Shown here: one piece after another, positions 24,700 to 39,112 of the stretch
How positions within the stretch are numbered: position 1 is the stretch's first letter
Layout: the number at the start of each line of letters is the position of its first letter
From: Lethocerus indicus
Taxonomy: Eukaryota; Arthropoda; Insecta; Hemiptera; Belostomatidae
Length of the DNA: 64,000 nt
Direction of reading: 5' to 3'
Assembly: GCA_019843655.1 (NCBI GenBank)
Contig: JACDQD010000006.1
Location: 10,532,034-10,596,033, forward strand
Notes under the pieces: generated by a model
Seen by the model: the letters and a program-made list of their open reading frames with translations, nothing else
Told to the model about the DNA's origin: nothing
Database searches by the model: none
Position numbers and translations under genes: made by a program

Positions 24700-25830
24700 T
24701 TCACCCCCAGATGAATGAACTGTGTAAATTAGTCGGCGGCGGCGGCGGCGGCGGCGGCCCGGTGATATCTTCCGCACGTCTAGCATCCTCTTCTACCGCC
24801 CTTCCCCGTTAATCATCGATGCCCGGCGCCTCCATTCTCCTCCCCCTTCATATTTAACGCGTCCTCCGCACTACACGATCGATACTGATATTTCTTGTAT
24901 TCAGAATAAATCGGGCAGGTTGAATAATGAAGCGGTTCGTGGTGTTTAATAAGAGTTGGTTTCAAGGATGTGAAGGAATAGGGAAAATGATTCTGTTAAT
25001 GGCCTCTCTCGATAGCTGTGGGTCAAATGGCTCACGAGGCGGTCGGTCGAGCATCTCTGAATAGTGAACTGGTAGTCGGGAGTCGAAAAGTAAGGCCTTA
25101 TTATTTTGCAACCGCACGGTCGAAAGAATGAATGGGCGGAGGGCGGTAGCGACTGGGCGGGCAGTCAGGATTTAATGGACCGGTCCCGGGGACGATGACC
25201 GGCATTCCTTCGATATCTGCCAGTCATCCGAGCGAGCAGTACCGGAATCTTCTCGCTCCTCCAAATCGGATATTCTCCTTTTTTACTCCCCCTTATAAAT
25301 TGAGACGTTAAACTCCGGATTTCTTAAGTCGATCAGAGTCACTCGAAGTGGGATCCCTGAGCCGACGGACAGTCGTCGAAGGGACTCGAATTTCAAAGCG
25401 GATTAGAGATAAGAGATAAATACCCGGGGAAGGAGTGGCCCTCTCTTCCCGTCCTCTCTCCCTTTCTCCCACCAGACAAAAAGGTGTAAAGTCGGCGTCG
25501 GTGTGAAGCGCGAGCGGCAGGTAGCTCTGGTGGGATCGCGTGCAGGTAGTTCACTCTCCTCTCAAGTAGGGAAAAAAAACTACCCCAGCCGAACTTGGTT
25601 CAAGACTGGGAGCTTCCCCCGGGGCTGAGAGTAGGGGAGGAAATCAAATAAGAGAGACCGGAGCGGTTAATAGAGTCGGCTACAGTCGGCGATACTCGCC
25701 CCTTTTATAACCGGCAACTTTATTACCCCTTTATCTCGGTCTCTCCTTTTCTGGACCTGGGAACCCCCGGTTTTCACCAGCCCGAAAAGATATAATCGGC
25801 GCCCCCTTCCTCTTTTATTTCTCGAGTTTT
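24700..25830. other. GC-rich, CpG-rich block inside the gene
   Basis: This stretch is richer in CpG and in CCGG/CGGTCG words than its AT-rich flanks and begins at the CGG repeat. It could be an internal regulatory element or alternative promoter, since only the fingers 4-6 exons lie downstream on the minus strand. No transcription start signal is convincing. Confidence 0.3.
24734..24758. repeat. CGG trinucleotide repeat
   Basis: About eight CGG units in a row, at the start of a GC-rich block in the intron between fingers 3 and 4. No coding exon covers it. Confidence 0.95.
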
Positions 25831-28800
25831 GTGGGTAATTAAGGTGGAAATGCCGTGTTCTTTAAACGATTGGAAGTCCGTGACAAAGGAATATTTCGAA
25901 TCTCTATTTACGTTCCGACGGAACTCGGTTTATTATTCGTTGGGAAAATATTTACCTTCGTACAGTTGGTAGGGTACCGGAATTTATAGTTATAGGAGTT
26001 AGTCCTAAGATTGCTTAAGTTAAAATTATGTACAAGCTAAACTATAATTTAAACTTTAATTGTATTTTTCAGTTGCGTAATACTTGATCGAATTACTCAC
26101 TATAATATATTTTGAAAAATCCAAAGGGTGAAGAGGCGCGGATAGAGATTAGTATGCTTACATTCGGCTTCGCATGATCCCCTCGTCTGGTTAATTAATT
26201 GTTAAATTACTCTTTCCCCGAGGGTCCCGTGTAATGTGGGAAATGGGTCTCTGCGCCGTAGGGTTATTTCAGAGGAAGGTACCTCAATACGAGAGTCCGG
26301 CTTTGATCCCACCGCCGGAGTGCACATATACAAATGGCACGGGTGTAATTTATAAGCACAAAGCCAGTAGTCATTGTTTCAGTGGAACTAATGCCCTACT
26401 GAAAGCAATATACCCGGCCCGGGAGGCTCTCTATGGTAAATTATTACGCACCACCCACTTCTCTTGTATTAACAGAAGCGGCGGCCTGAATCACCTCACG
26501 GATTGAACCTATGGGAGCCCTCTCTTTTATCGGTCCCGGTCCGAGAAAATAATCTTTATTGACAATTTAATTCGCTTCACTTTCACTAGTGTACGTGTAG
26601 GAGTGGAGTCGCTGCACTCGAAGCAATCTTGCACCGGACTGCGTTGATGAAGAGCGTAAATTAAACTGAACTTTAGAATTAGTTACAAATAGGAAATATA
26701 GGTAATATCGTCACTGTTTATTTCTGTAGTGATATAAAAATATAATTGATATTAGGAGCTGGGCAGTATGAAATTAATTACTGTGTAAGTATGGTTGACC
26801 CGATGGGGGTGGTAGGATAATTGTATTCTAGGTTAGGGTTGTTATGAATGTGCGGGTCTAGAAGGGAAACCCCGCGGAGAGGTGCCAGGGATTACTAGAG
26901 AGAGGGGAGTTGTTGCGTGTGTAGTTTCATGTTCTCGGGGGCCAGTGTGCGTGAATGCTCTCATTGTTTATAGCGAGCGATGCCGGCGCCCCCAGACTCT
27001 TTCTCACGTACACGCCTCGTCCTCTCCGAACAGCCCTTATATATAACTTATAAGCTCGGACCGTCCGTTGTCTTAGCCAATGAAATGTGTCTTAATCGGC
27101 GGTAGCGGCGGTTGAGTAATGCCGGGCGGGCATGCGAGGCCCCGCGCCAAATACCCGCCGCGACCGCTACTATAAATTGATTCCGCGATAAATCCCTCCG
27201 CCCCTGGCCGGACCCGCCGACGAATCCCCGACGGGGAACTAACTAATGGGAGTGGTCTCCCGGGGATGGGGGCCGTCCCGGGGTTAAATAAACATTCCCC
27301 TCGTATTTTCAACGCTCGCCGCACTCTCGGCCGAGAGCTTTTTTTACATTAAATCACCGGCTAGGTAGCGGCTTAGCGCCACTGAAACAAAAAATATTCG
27401 GGGATTATGAAGTAGCCTGCCGGCGACTCCGCAATAAATAATATTACGGACACGGCCGGTTACCCACCAAAAGAATCTCGCGACGGCATAAAATTTGAGA
27501 ACAGCGATATCGGTTGTAACATTTCACTTCACTACTTATATATTTATTTTTATAATATATATTTCCGTATTTTGTGTGTATAATATGTTTCGTCATTTCA
27601 GTACGCCAGTATTTAATACTTTCTACGTTGTAATTTACGGCTTGAATTAAGTACGTTCTGGTCAAAATGCAGTCGATTTAATAAATCAGGATAATGGCAG
27701 ACATTTAATATTTGATGGTCGAAGAATGTTAGTTAACTTGAAACACTGAAAGCTATAATTGAAAATGATATTTGTAATTTATTTCATTAATTCTATCATG
27801 GCGGTCGTTATTAATTCGGTTTATTTATTCGTAATTAAAAGGAATTTTGAAAATGTACCGCGAGGGCGTATTTTCTATTAAGCTCTAATTGTTACTCTGG
27901 CGTTTAGAAAATTGAGAGTGGAAACTGAGCAATTAATTACATCACTAATTTGAATAACGGCGGTTGCGCCGGTTTAAAATTGATTGGTTGCGGATTGGTT
28001 TGTACATTCAAAGTTATATGCAACGCATGGATATACTACGTGAGGGAGTACATTCAATATGAGACTGTCTCCCGCTTCATGAATTTAAATAGATATTTGA
28101 CGCGCTCCGAATACTAATTTACTGTCATTAGTCCCGGCTTTAATTAAGGTGGCTCGAAATATTCAATTTTTGCTAATGGTTCCCGCCTCCCTCCGGAGAT
28201 AGAGGGTGGTGAATGACGCGGTATTTATTTATAGGGGAGGGACAGCGAGTATAAGTGTGCTATGTGATGAGCATTAGGCACGGAGGAGTCTGTGCAGGGA
28301 AAGAGACCGGCCGCCGCCCGGGGCATTAGCATAATTATTCAGGAGGCGGACAGTAGCCCGTGGGAAAATGTCCCGAGGGAAGAGCGCCGGGATAATGGCG
28401 GTCCCAACTTCCTATAGGGCCGGACCCGGGGGTCTTCATATCTGTCGTATTACCGGTGGACGACCTCCTTTTATATTTAATCGTTTCCTCTTCCTCAATT
28501 ACGGGCCCCGCTCTCGAAACGACGACACGTAAATCCTCCCCGACGAGTTTGGCCTACCTGACTTATATCCTCTTATATCCTCCGAATTTTCGGGGAAATT
28601 CGATAGGCAAAAATTTATCTACGCGAATAAATTTTCCATAAATATTCGAGGCCCTATTTCTGTAAAGTAAACTGAAGATTACCAGGAATTATTTCGAAAT
28701 CCGATTATTTAATATTTTTTAATTCGGGTATTAAGTTATGTACGACGCTTGAAGATATTTTCACATAAAATAGTTCTGGCCCATACGATAAATACCGATT

Positions 28801-31800
28801 TATTACAATAAGTACTCTGAAAAGGTTTGTTATTCCGCCGGGTGTAATACCGTTGGAAATTATCGCGCGATTACTCATTGCTCGGGAAAACAAGAAACAA
28901 CAAAACCTATTAAGTGATTCACGATGAGTCATAACAAGTGTTTTAACTCGAGGTTGGATTTAGGACGGCGCGGGGTCCGGCAACGCACCTGTTCCCTCCT
29001 GGGACTTCCTCCGGGGGCGCGAACTGGAACCGAGGAATCATAGTAGTTGTTGCCGAGTGTGGGAAAGGGTGTCTCGTTATTAAAACGGCGGGGGCAATCA
29101 GAGCGTGGTGGCGGCGTGAGAAAAACGTCGCGGGCTTCACGCATGGCCTCCCCGAGTGTCTTACGAGGGGGAGGATTCGAGCGTCTCAGGAGGGGTTGGA
29201 TCCTCCGCCCTGTCACGCTCCGGGAATCAACCTGCCACCTGTCCGACGGAATCTATAGAAGGCTCACCGTAATTGAAACAAACATTCGGATATAATCAAC
29301 CTCGACGGAACAAATAAAGAAGCTATACCACACCTACCATAGCTGCGAGGGTTGAAATTCCTCCCACTCGGAAACTGTACCCATACGGTCCTCTATCTGA
29401 TGTCTACTTGCCATAAAAGGAGACGACTCTTTTCTCAACCCTATCTGTGTTTCCCATTATTTTCCCTCCCCATATCGTGCGTCTATTCCTTTCCCTTTCC
29501 CGATTTGAAGAAGATAATTCACACACATTACTAAGGTCCTACGACAGCTGGTTAACCCGACCGTCTCTCATGTGTCAACTGTTATCCGAAATAATATGTG
29601 AGCAATTTGTACAGTATCCCCTGAATTACTGACCGTTGAGTAAAACAGTTGTAATCGTGTATTCTGTAATTAGAGGATAGATTGGTGTAGACCAAATTCG
29701 CCTTGTTTTAATTTTCAGTTTCTTCCTGACGGGTCAGACCGCGGGTCAAGGCTCCGGGAGGCCGAAAGGCCCGCAGATGCGGAGTTCAGCTCTTCTCCGA
29801 GCCCATATGGCCTACAATAAATAGGGTAAGACGGAGAAGGAGCGCGAAAGGGCTATCATTATACTGGGCCGCCTTATGGCGGCGGCCATTCGACCGGAAC
29901 CGGGACACCAAGTGCCAGTTGGTGCCGCGCTATCTTGATCGCATTCCGGAAGTCGTCGTAGGAAGAAGGAACCATACGCTACAGCATGTGTTAGCGACTT
30001 GTGGCAACAAAAGAATAGCACCGTCTTCAAATAGATATGCCTCCGAGGAAAACACTCATTTCCTATTGCCTTCTTTAATGCCAAAGAGTGGCATTTGTTT
30101 CCCACCACAAAACTCCCCATTTCATACGACCCGTCCCATTATTGAATTTTGAAAACGCTACTGGTCAAAAGGTAATTTTTTTGTGATTGCGGAGAACGGT
30201 AGTCATGGAATAATGTGATACACCTGGCAACAATGTACACGTTATTTATTCCTTATAACATTTGTCCACTTGTCCTCCTTTTCACTGATATAAGACGAAT
30301 TCTTCTTACTTCTCAAAAATTTGGGATCCCTCTTATAAGACACGAATATGACTTCATCATTTGGTGATTCAATGAAGAATGTGCCTAATTACCTAAAAAA
30401 TTTTGTTAACAATATTTTCCAAGGATGCTCAATAATTACCGAAACAATAACAGACTGTAATAATAATGCAGAACAGCTTGAAGCCACTTCAAGTGGGTTC
30501 AATTTCATAGTTTCTCAATGAGGATGACGGTTCGACTCCCGTCACATCAACACAGCCCCGATTGCGACCCATATTTTAATTCTAACAATACCATCGGTTT
30601 TTTTTCTGACGGTTCCCATGTGCCAGCTGTTTGGGCTCGATGACTACCTGGCTTTTCGTGGAGCGCCGTCGCCTCCGACTAATAGGTGCCGGGACCCGCA
30701 GGTCCCTTTTATACATTCAACTCCGTTCACAACAATGGGACGCGGCACACAACACTTTGCCCCCGACCGGAAAATCATTACTTCCCGACGATTTTAAAAA
30801 TTAGTCCAGGTTATACCCTTGGGGATTCTAGACGGGGGAACAGAGAGCGGTAGGAAAAAACAAATTTCCAGATATTCTTGAACGGAAGACCTGTGTTCCT
30901 CTCGTGAGGACGGTGCTTTTCCTTTAATTGACAGGAACAGGTTTTTGTAGACCCATTCAGCCGATTTCCTGTTCTAGGACCATTAAAGTGATACACTGTA
31001 CATAATTTGTTGGGATTCATTTTGTAGTGTGGGCCGATGTCCAAAAGATGTGAAATGAATCTGCCTTGTGAAGTGGAGGCGTTATGTGTTATTATTAGAT
31101 GCTAACTTAGAAATTGAATATTCTGAGGAAATGTTCTTTTCTATTAGATATTTTAATCATATTTAAAGTAGCTATAACAAATACAAGGAATATAATTTTC
31201 TGTATGAAATTACTATTAATAACACTGATTGGTAAACCTCTGAGGAGTTTATCCGTCGTTTTTATTTGTTTTTTTCAGGAACGTTTCACCAATAGCGTGT
31301 GCTACATTCGGGCTAGAGGTCTTTACTGTACAGGAAATACTGAACTACCGTACAAATAAGTACAAATTAATATTGAATGTAAAGTTATTGTAAAGTTGGT
31401 ATACAATTACCAAAAGGCCGTGAGAGTAACACTACAGTGCTAACAAGGTAATACACCAGTATACTATTACGCTTTACTACATTTAACTATCGACAATACG
31501 GGGACCAACAATCTTCATTGTATGTGTTAGTTTATATACCCCAAGAGATTATTATAATAAAATGTATGAAAATATTAGTGCACTGTGTAAAATCCTGGAC
31601 GAAAGGAATAAGTTTTTACGAGTTGAATATATTCAATGCGCATTGAAGGTTTCAAGTGAAAGGTCGTCCGACGAGCCATCATTGACTTTGAAAGCGAGGC
31701 GACAGCGTTAAATTTATTAATTGCAACGGACCTATTAACATAATTCTCGCGTGTCCACCGTTTTGTGGGGGACCGTAAAACAATTTATTTCAAGCCTTCA

Positions 31801-32576
31801 ACTTAACAACGCTATCGGAGGAATATATAAAACTATTCCTTATAATTGCGACCGGTTCGACGGAGGAGACGCGCGTAACCTTTTTTATACGGGTGGCGTA
31901 TAATATTTAACTGTTGACAAGAATCGCGCCGCGGCCGGCCACCGCTGCCGACCGAAATGGCAAAGCGGAAAATTCAAGTTCCGACTTTAGCCTGGAGAGG
32001 GGGGCAGATATATTTTACGTTATGAGCTCGGGTAATCGTCCACATGGAATATCGAGGTTTTTACAAGCCGGGAGTCGGTTACCATCAAAAGATTTTCTTC
32101 TCCGATGATTTTACTCCATGTATCAGTGTCGAATTCTTCACTTAATAATGTAAATTTTAATCTCACTTCTATATTTGTATTCATGCATGGAAATCATTAT
32201 CGCAGAAGAATTGGCTTCTGTAAATGAAAAATTAGGCTCATTAATTAGTACGACTATAGGTAATGATAATATTGCTTGTATTAACGAATGTATCGAAAAC
32301 AATTATTTTACGTTAATTTATTTGAGACGGACAAAAGTTTCTTTTTTCTAATCCACGCGTAAATCATTAAGTAGATCTCATAGCCATTACTAGAGAAACG
32401 TTACTGTCTGATGTAGAGGAGAAAGTGCACCAACCGCGTAGTGTTCCTCCGTGGGCTGTGGAGAACTCCAATATTATGAAGACGTCATCGTGCTCACAAC
32501 TGTTGTTGCGCTATTCGGAATAAAAACGTCAGAGGGTGAAAAAGGTAGGAGGTAGATTTGCCCTGACAAGGGACTT

Positions 32577-32612
32577 GAGAGAGAGAGAGGGAGAGACAGA
32601 GTGAGTGAGTGA
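32577..32612. repeat. Imperfect GA / GTGA tract
   Basis: A short purine-rich tract of GAGA followed by GTGAGTGAGT units. The Leu-Ser open frame on the minus strand over it is a repeat artefact. Confidence 0.85.
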
Positions 32613-33079
32613 GAACGGTAAAATGTTGGTTGGGATCGCGTACCATATGACGGTGCGGATCAGACCGACATGTGCCACCATCCCCCATAATAGAAGCCTG
32701 GCGTTTATTTACACGTCTGAGCTTTAACTTATAATAATAGTTATAATTCGGAACGTCTTCCATATGTAGTTTGGTTGATGTCCCGATGATGTAATATGGC
32801 GAAGAGTTTTAATACCGGATTTACGATTTAGTTACTGTAGTCCATATGAGGGAGTATTGCAGCTGGAGAGGACCCAGAAGAGTGGTGTATCAGTAATAAT
32901 CTGAGTCGGATGGAAAAAGTGACGGCGATTCCCAACCGCATCGGTGGAGTCTCGAATGGCATCGCCGTTTTAAAGTCTCGCAGTGAGAAGAATTAATACG
33001 GCATTTTGTTTTAATGGACTCCGTGGAGTTGGAGGCCGCCGGTGAACGCAATGAACCCGACTGGCGCCTCGGTCATCGG

Positions 33080-33385
33080 GGAGCGAGAGAGACACGGAGA
33101 GAATGAGAGTGAGAGCCGCGGGTGGGTGGGGGGGGCGAGAACCAATAGGGAAGAGAAGGAAGAGAGTGAGAGAGAGATAGAGAGAGAGAGGGAGGAATTA
33201 ACTGTAGAGGCAGTCAGGTCCGTTGGGCTATTGTCAGATCCTATCTTGAGTCTATCTTAATTAACAATGGATTAAAGCTACTGTAGTAGCTCGAGGAAAG
33301 AGAAAGAGGGAGATAGAACCGGAGAGAGGGAGAGAGAGAGACAGTGAATGAGATAGAGATAGAGAGAGTGAGAGAGAGGGAGACT
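33080..33385. repeat. Degenerate GA-rich purine tract
   Basis: About 300 bp dominated by GAGA, GAGAGG and GATAGA units in two blocks separated by ordinary sequence (about 33200-33290). The plus-strand Glu/Arg-rich open frame here is translated repeat. Confidence 0.9.
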
Positions 33386-35592
33386 GGATAACTCTAATTA
33401 TTGGCTGTCTTTGTTCCAACCCGCTGTTGTCCACTCACTACTGCCCGGCCCCAATCACTGCCCTCTCATGCTAATATCACACTCCACTTCACTATTTATT
33501 CGATAGTAGAACAATTAAAAATGTTCAATAATTAATAAAATTTATTAAAATAAGAATTAATCACTTTGAATGAGGATGGCCACTTGCGATGCCTTTAAGC
33601 ATAAATTTGAGGACTGCTTTAGGTTGAGAGACAGATCTGTTCTTGAGGATGTTGGACGTCATTGGGCCTCTAATGGAATCTAATCTCCAGATATGACCGA
33701 GAATATTGTTCCGGGCAAGCTGTGATAATAATTCAGTTGGTCGGATAGGCGTTGGGCAGGGCCGTGACGGGCTGGGCATTTATCAAAAGGGCAACCGCAA
33801 TTAAGATAATCGTCAGCCCGTTTAGCACCGCTTATACGCTCCAGTCCACCTTTTAATTGGTCGCACAAAATCCAACACCACTCCTAATAAATACCGCCCA
33901 CCCCACAATGTAAATAAGAGTTCCGGCCTAGAACGCTATCCCCTGGGTGAAAACCAGTTATATTGTCCATTACGGACGGGGGTTTTTCGGTTTCGAGCCC
34001 GCTGCATTTATCAAAAGGGACTGTTCGATAATTAAACAGCTAACCAGTTCGAACTTAATTGCGCCATTAAGATTCCCGACGCTTAACAATGGGAGACGGG
34101 TGTTTATTATTTGGCCTATTACGTATTGTGGTCACGCTCTTTCAAATCTACATCCATATTTCATCGGTAGATACGCTCGCGCGCTTAAGACGGGCCGCTG
34201 TGCAAGCACTATATCTTTCGAATGGCCAGATTCAAATCTGTAATATTTACGGGAGCCTCATTTCTCGTTATTAACACTATTCCTATACTGCTTCTTGTGT
34301 GGCCTGATTTATGGAACGATAACCGAAAAATATTTGGTACGTAATGATAAGGTCTCAAAAAGGAGAGGGAGGAAAGAATTAAATTTCAGAAGAGCTGCAT
34401 ACACTATTTCCGGTTGGCTAAAAATTTGGTAAAATACACGACGCTATATAACTGTTTAACGCGATTAAAAATCTGAAATGTAATACAGGAGCTCGTTATT
34501 AGGTAAATGGACTGAAACGGAGCGTGGCCGGGGAAGAAAGCTCGTTTCGGGTCGGCCGCCGCCGCCACCGCATTATGCGAAGTTAGAGTTCGGAAAGTGA
34601 CTGGGATCGTGACCAAGGCGAGGTATATTATTGTGGCAATGAAATAAATAAAGCGAGCCGGGGATGTTTAGCATGTGATGGCCGAGGTGGATATGGCCGG
34701 TGTAAAGGGTTGCTCCCGCCGGTATATAACAAATAGCGCGCGGCGTGAGCGGCCGCCCGACAATGGCCAATCCGTCAGTGTCACTCAGGGCACCGGCCAT
34801 GCAAATCTGAATAGGGCTCCCATTCTCTCTCTTTCCAGAACTCCAAACGGGACAGCCGGCATACATCTCGGCCGAACGCCGTCCAGACATACGTTGCCGG
34901 TGTTTGCGGGTCAGTAAGACCCCGAGTCGTATTTATTTTTGCCGCATTTTAAAGCGCATTTCGCATTCCACCTATTGAAATTTATTTCCCTGGTAGGTGA
35001 TTCCGTATAAATCAAATAACACAGAGTGGAAATGATTTCTGGGAAGATTAAAAGTGTACAGCCTTTCCTAGTTTGGTCATCCAAATTAGCACATAGTTTT
35101 CTCCGTTTACATTTATATAGTGGGGTGTAGCGGCACTGTTAATTAATATTGATATTGACTTCAAGTTATGGTATAATTGCTACGATTCGGAGCGGGGGAT
35201 TGTGTTACGCGTTACGAAGTAATTCTTTATTTATTTTTGTATTTCGAAATTATCAGTATGTCCGGATATAGCGTCTGAGAGGCGTATTAATATTTAATTA
35301 CCTTTTAATTCTACCTTCCTTTGAAATTTATTCTCGTAACATCATTCATATATCATCGTCCCACGCGATGCGAGGTTAATGCGACAATGGACCGCACAAG
35401 AATATTTCAAAAATATACAACCACAAACCGTGACAATACATGAACAACTCTTAGTTCTTTAAGCGCACGGAAACGAAACTCGCAATCGTTTCTAATTAGT
35501 TATTCACAATGGTATCTGGTTGTCAGAGGAATTTAAAACCAATTTAATAGCCCGAGAGAGAGAATGAGGGATAGAGATTAGAGGGAAGGAGG

Positions 35593-35607
35593 GAGAGAGA
35601 GAGAGAG

Positions 35608-35647
<40 letters not shown>
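35593..35647. repeat. Compound GA / GT microsatellite
   Basis: A GA tract (35593-35611) switches directly into a pure GT tract (35611-35647). It is the same kind of TG/GA compound as at 7317-7422, in the opposite order. Confidence 0.97.
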
Positions 35648-35649
<2 letters not shown>

Positions 35650-37804
35650 AAGGAGATGCTGTCACTGTGGACATAGGACTGCTGGGAGGAAGACCAACCT
35701 ATCTCCATCAGTTGATTAAATCTGAAGATGACATCTACAGGTACTAATGATGAATGGCGCTCTAACTCGTTCATTTTCCTCTCTTTCGAGAACAGTAATT
35801 TATTTACCATTGTAATTTACGTTTGACTAATGGGTTTATTTCAAAACGCGCAATTAACGCTGTCCGCCGGCCGTAAAATTAAATTCGCGTCCGTGACAAA
35901 TCGAAAGTGTCTTTGAAGTTAGGTGTACGCCTTACGTACCCAATATTAAATGCGTGTTCTCGATGTTCATCCGAACGAGTATACGAAATTTATTTACTTC
36001 GACCGCATAAATTAAAAATAATAATCGGTGTAACGAATGAGTCCGGCGTTTTATCGATTACTCGGCGCACAAGACAATTTCAGGAATAGATAAAATGTAA
36101 AGAATTTTTCCTCCCGGTTGTCGTCGTCTGTAATTTAAAGGTAAGATGGTGGGCAGTGCGGAACAGGTTTTATCTTGGTGGGTCCACTGGGCCAATTCTG
36201 CGGACATGTTGATTAACGCTTAATTGAGCCCCGAGGAGACTGCTCCTCCTGAAATGCGGTGCCGCCCCTGTTAATTGTAATATATTGGGAAGGGCCATAT
36301 GCGGGGTCAATTCACCTGCCCGGGTTCACCTGGTGGAGGCCGCGTCGCATGGCGAAACGCCGTGTTTCCGGCAACTCCCGCCCATCAAGTGGCCCCGGTT
36401 TTAGAGGTACGGCGCTAGAGGTTTGAGTACGGCGTATAAAAACAAAGGGCCTTTCTCGTTAGCGGCTGCTGCTCCCCACGGTGGCCGTCGGCCTATCTTA
36501 ATGGTTATAGCACCGATTTACATGGCCCGCTGCTATCTCTTTTCTTCTTCCTATTCTTTTTCACCCGGTCCTTTGTGACCTGTCCAAAGCCCGGCCAGGT
36601 AAAATGTAAAAAAATACGCACTTAGTTGTGTTTTATATCACAACTTGAGTCGAAAATTTAAGTCGATGTCTTAAATACGCGACTTATCATTATCCTATAT
36701 TTTACCATAATATATACAGGCATCCCTACATTTATTGAAAATAACTAAATTACCTCAGTGCTAGAATAAATCTCGCAGTATCCCTGCGTGGCATATAAAT
36801 CGCTAAAGAAGAGGTATAATAATCCGCGTTAACGACGGTTAACGATTTGTTCCGCTACTGTATAATCCCCAACACCTGACTGTATAATTCACTCTCATAA
36901 TTGATTGCGCACCCCGACCAAATAACAATTAGTCACTTCGATATTTTGAAATTCCTACTGAAACGCAGTTACTAAAAAGGTATATTGTTTAAACGTTCAA
37001 ACAAAAGTTTTTCCACTGATCTGCCCCCTGCGCTCGGTTTGGAACAAACTTGAACATTGACGAAACAATTTTATCGAAATACGCAGGCGTGAGAAAACAA
37101 AAATCATAGGGGCGACACTCCCAATTATTGTCCAGAGCCGGTACAAGAACTATGATGGCCGTGGGCCAAAACCGAGATCGGATTTATATGTTGGCTATGG
37201 TGCGGGCAGTACAGGGGCATGTAGCGGAGGAGGGAGGGCCGGTTTGCGGGGCGAGGAGTTTTATAGGCTGCGGACAAGTGGCGCCCGCCGACGATAAAAC
37301 CCAGTGCATACAGTCCCACTCTACAATAATACTTCGGTTTTGGTACTCAGCTACGCTGGCACATAATACTCGGCAGTCGTTCCCTCCGCCCGAACAGAGA
37401 TCTTCTTTACCGGCCACCTATTTATAACAACGCGCATGCCTATCGAAATTTCTATATGTTATGTTTTGTACGCGTGCATATATTAATCGTAATTTTATCT
37501 TGTAGTATTAGATTTTTCGGAAACCGACAGACTGAATATTGTTTCTCCTATATGTGTTTTCTTCCCGGGCTTTTTATTTGGGCAAGAAACACTTAATTCT
37601 ATTGAGATGGCCGCATTTCATCGAGAATGTCCCGTAAATTCTTCTACGTCCACCGCGGTACATCTTCCACTCGTGCTTTCGGAAAGGTCGCCCCAAGGGT
37701 CGGGTTTTAAAACCTGACGGAGACAAAAAAAGGCCGTTCGTCAGCCGTATTGGGATGTATCGTGAACAAAGCGGGGTCCATTAGCTGGCGAAAGGCCGGA
37801 CAAA

Positions 37805-37830
37805 GGGTCTTGCGGGGGCGGGGGTGGGGG
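37805..37830 (+). other. Strong G-quadruplex motif
   Basis: G runs at 37805-37807, 37814-37818, 37820-37824 and 37826-37830; loops of 6, 1 and 1 nt. Single-base loops between 5-G runs favour a very stable structure. Confidence 0.85.
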
Positions 37831-37919
37831 TGCCATAGAGCACTATAAATTAAATCGGGGAGTGGTCGATTCGGTAAAATATAGCGGCGTAAAGATGGGA
37901 AGCGTGTGCCCTGCGTGTA

Positions 37920-37947
37920 GGGTGGACAGGGGGTTGACAGGGTCGGG
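37920..37947 (+). other. Second G-quadruplex motif of a pair
   Basis: G runs at 37920-37922, 37929-37933, 37940-37942 and 37945-37947, with loops of 6, 6 and 2 nt. It lies 90 bp after the motif at 37805-37830, on the same strand. Confidence 0.75.
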
Positions 37948-39055
37948 TCGGCCGCTAACGAGAGGGCGCCCGCCCCCGTAACCCCACTCTAGATCCCCCG
38001 GCGATACCTGTCGATGAGCCCGTCCACCCCTCTAACTAATTGGCTTTAACTTCCAATGAAGTCGCATTTCATTCCGTCGAGTTCTTCCACGCTCTTACAA
38101 ATATAGTCGGACCCCATATACGGAAACTTATTTAATAGAGTGACCGATGCTTGCCGACGTACATATATGCTCCTACGGCCGAGCCATAAAGCAGCGATCC
38201 TTAAACACGGTCCGGAGCGGTTCTAGGCGGGTCCGGCCTACGGTTAGTCCATATATTAAGCTAATATTCCCAGTTAATAATTTTTATATCTCTTTTTAAA
38301 AAGGAAGGACCACACATTCCTCCCGACATACCGATGTAGAATTAATATCTTCGATTTCAGTTTGTAAAATATATTTATGATTAGTTTGTATATTATTTTT
38401 GTACCACCTACTGACAGCCGGAGTCAAAACAGACGAATCCATCCTCCGCGAGGACAAATAGTCGAGACAAAGCATTTAACTTTCGGTAGAAATAAATGAA
38501 TGTCCAAATAATAGGTAAAAGAGAATGTACATTATTTTAAAGCGAGCTGGTCGAACATTGAGGAAATATTTTTGAGACAACTAAATATATGAATGCGCAC
38601 TGGACGGGGAAGACGCGTGGCAGAGTGTGGGGACATTCCAGAAACCTGTAGTCGTCGGAATCAGCCCATTCGCAACAATCCAGATCGGCCTGTCCGTGAC
38701 CGTCAACGAGGTTTCGAGACGTGGATTACTCTAGGCGCCCTGTATGATTGGCCGTCTCGGCTTGCCGCTATAAGGAGCGACACAATCAACAGGTGTCCAT
38801 TAACGCCGCACCATTAAAATCTCGGAGCCCGGACATTATTCGAAGCGAAAAAGAAGCGGCCGGCTAATAAAGATTTTCACGGATTTAATACCCCCCTCCA
38901 CAACGGCGAGTACCTCGAGACCGGAGAGTGGGACCATTTAATAGGTCCCCGGTTAATTGTTCGAAATGTTTTAATGGTCCCGGTATCATCGTAAATTGTC
39001 CCCCTATCTCTAAGGAGGATCGAGCGGCCCGCCCTTTGGCGGCCCCCTTTACCGC

Positions 39056-39112
39056 TCTCGTTCCCTCCCTCTCTCTATCTTTCTCTCTCTCTCTCTCTTC
39101 TCCCTCTTCTCC
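39056..39112. repeat. CT-rich pyrimidine tract
   Basis: CTCTCT runs mixed with CTTCTCC and CCCTC units. The Ser/Pro-rich open frame over it is not a credible protein. Confidence 0.85.

Noticed and set aside
30460..30560. Possible tRNA (GGTTCGACTCC B-box-like sequence near 30530)
   Set aside because: The T-loop would be one base too long for perfect stem pairing, and no A-box, D-arm or acceptor stem is found upstream.
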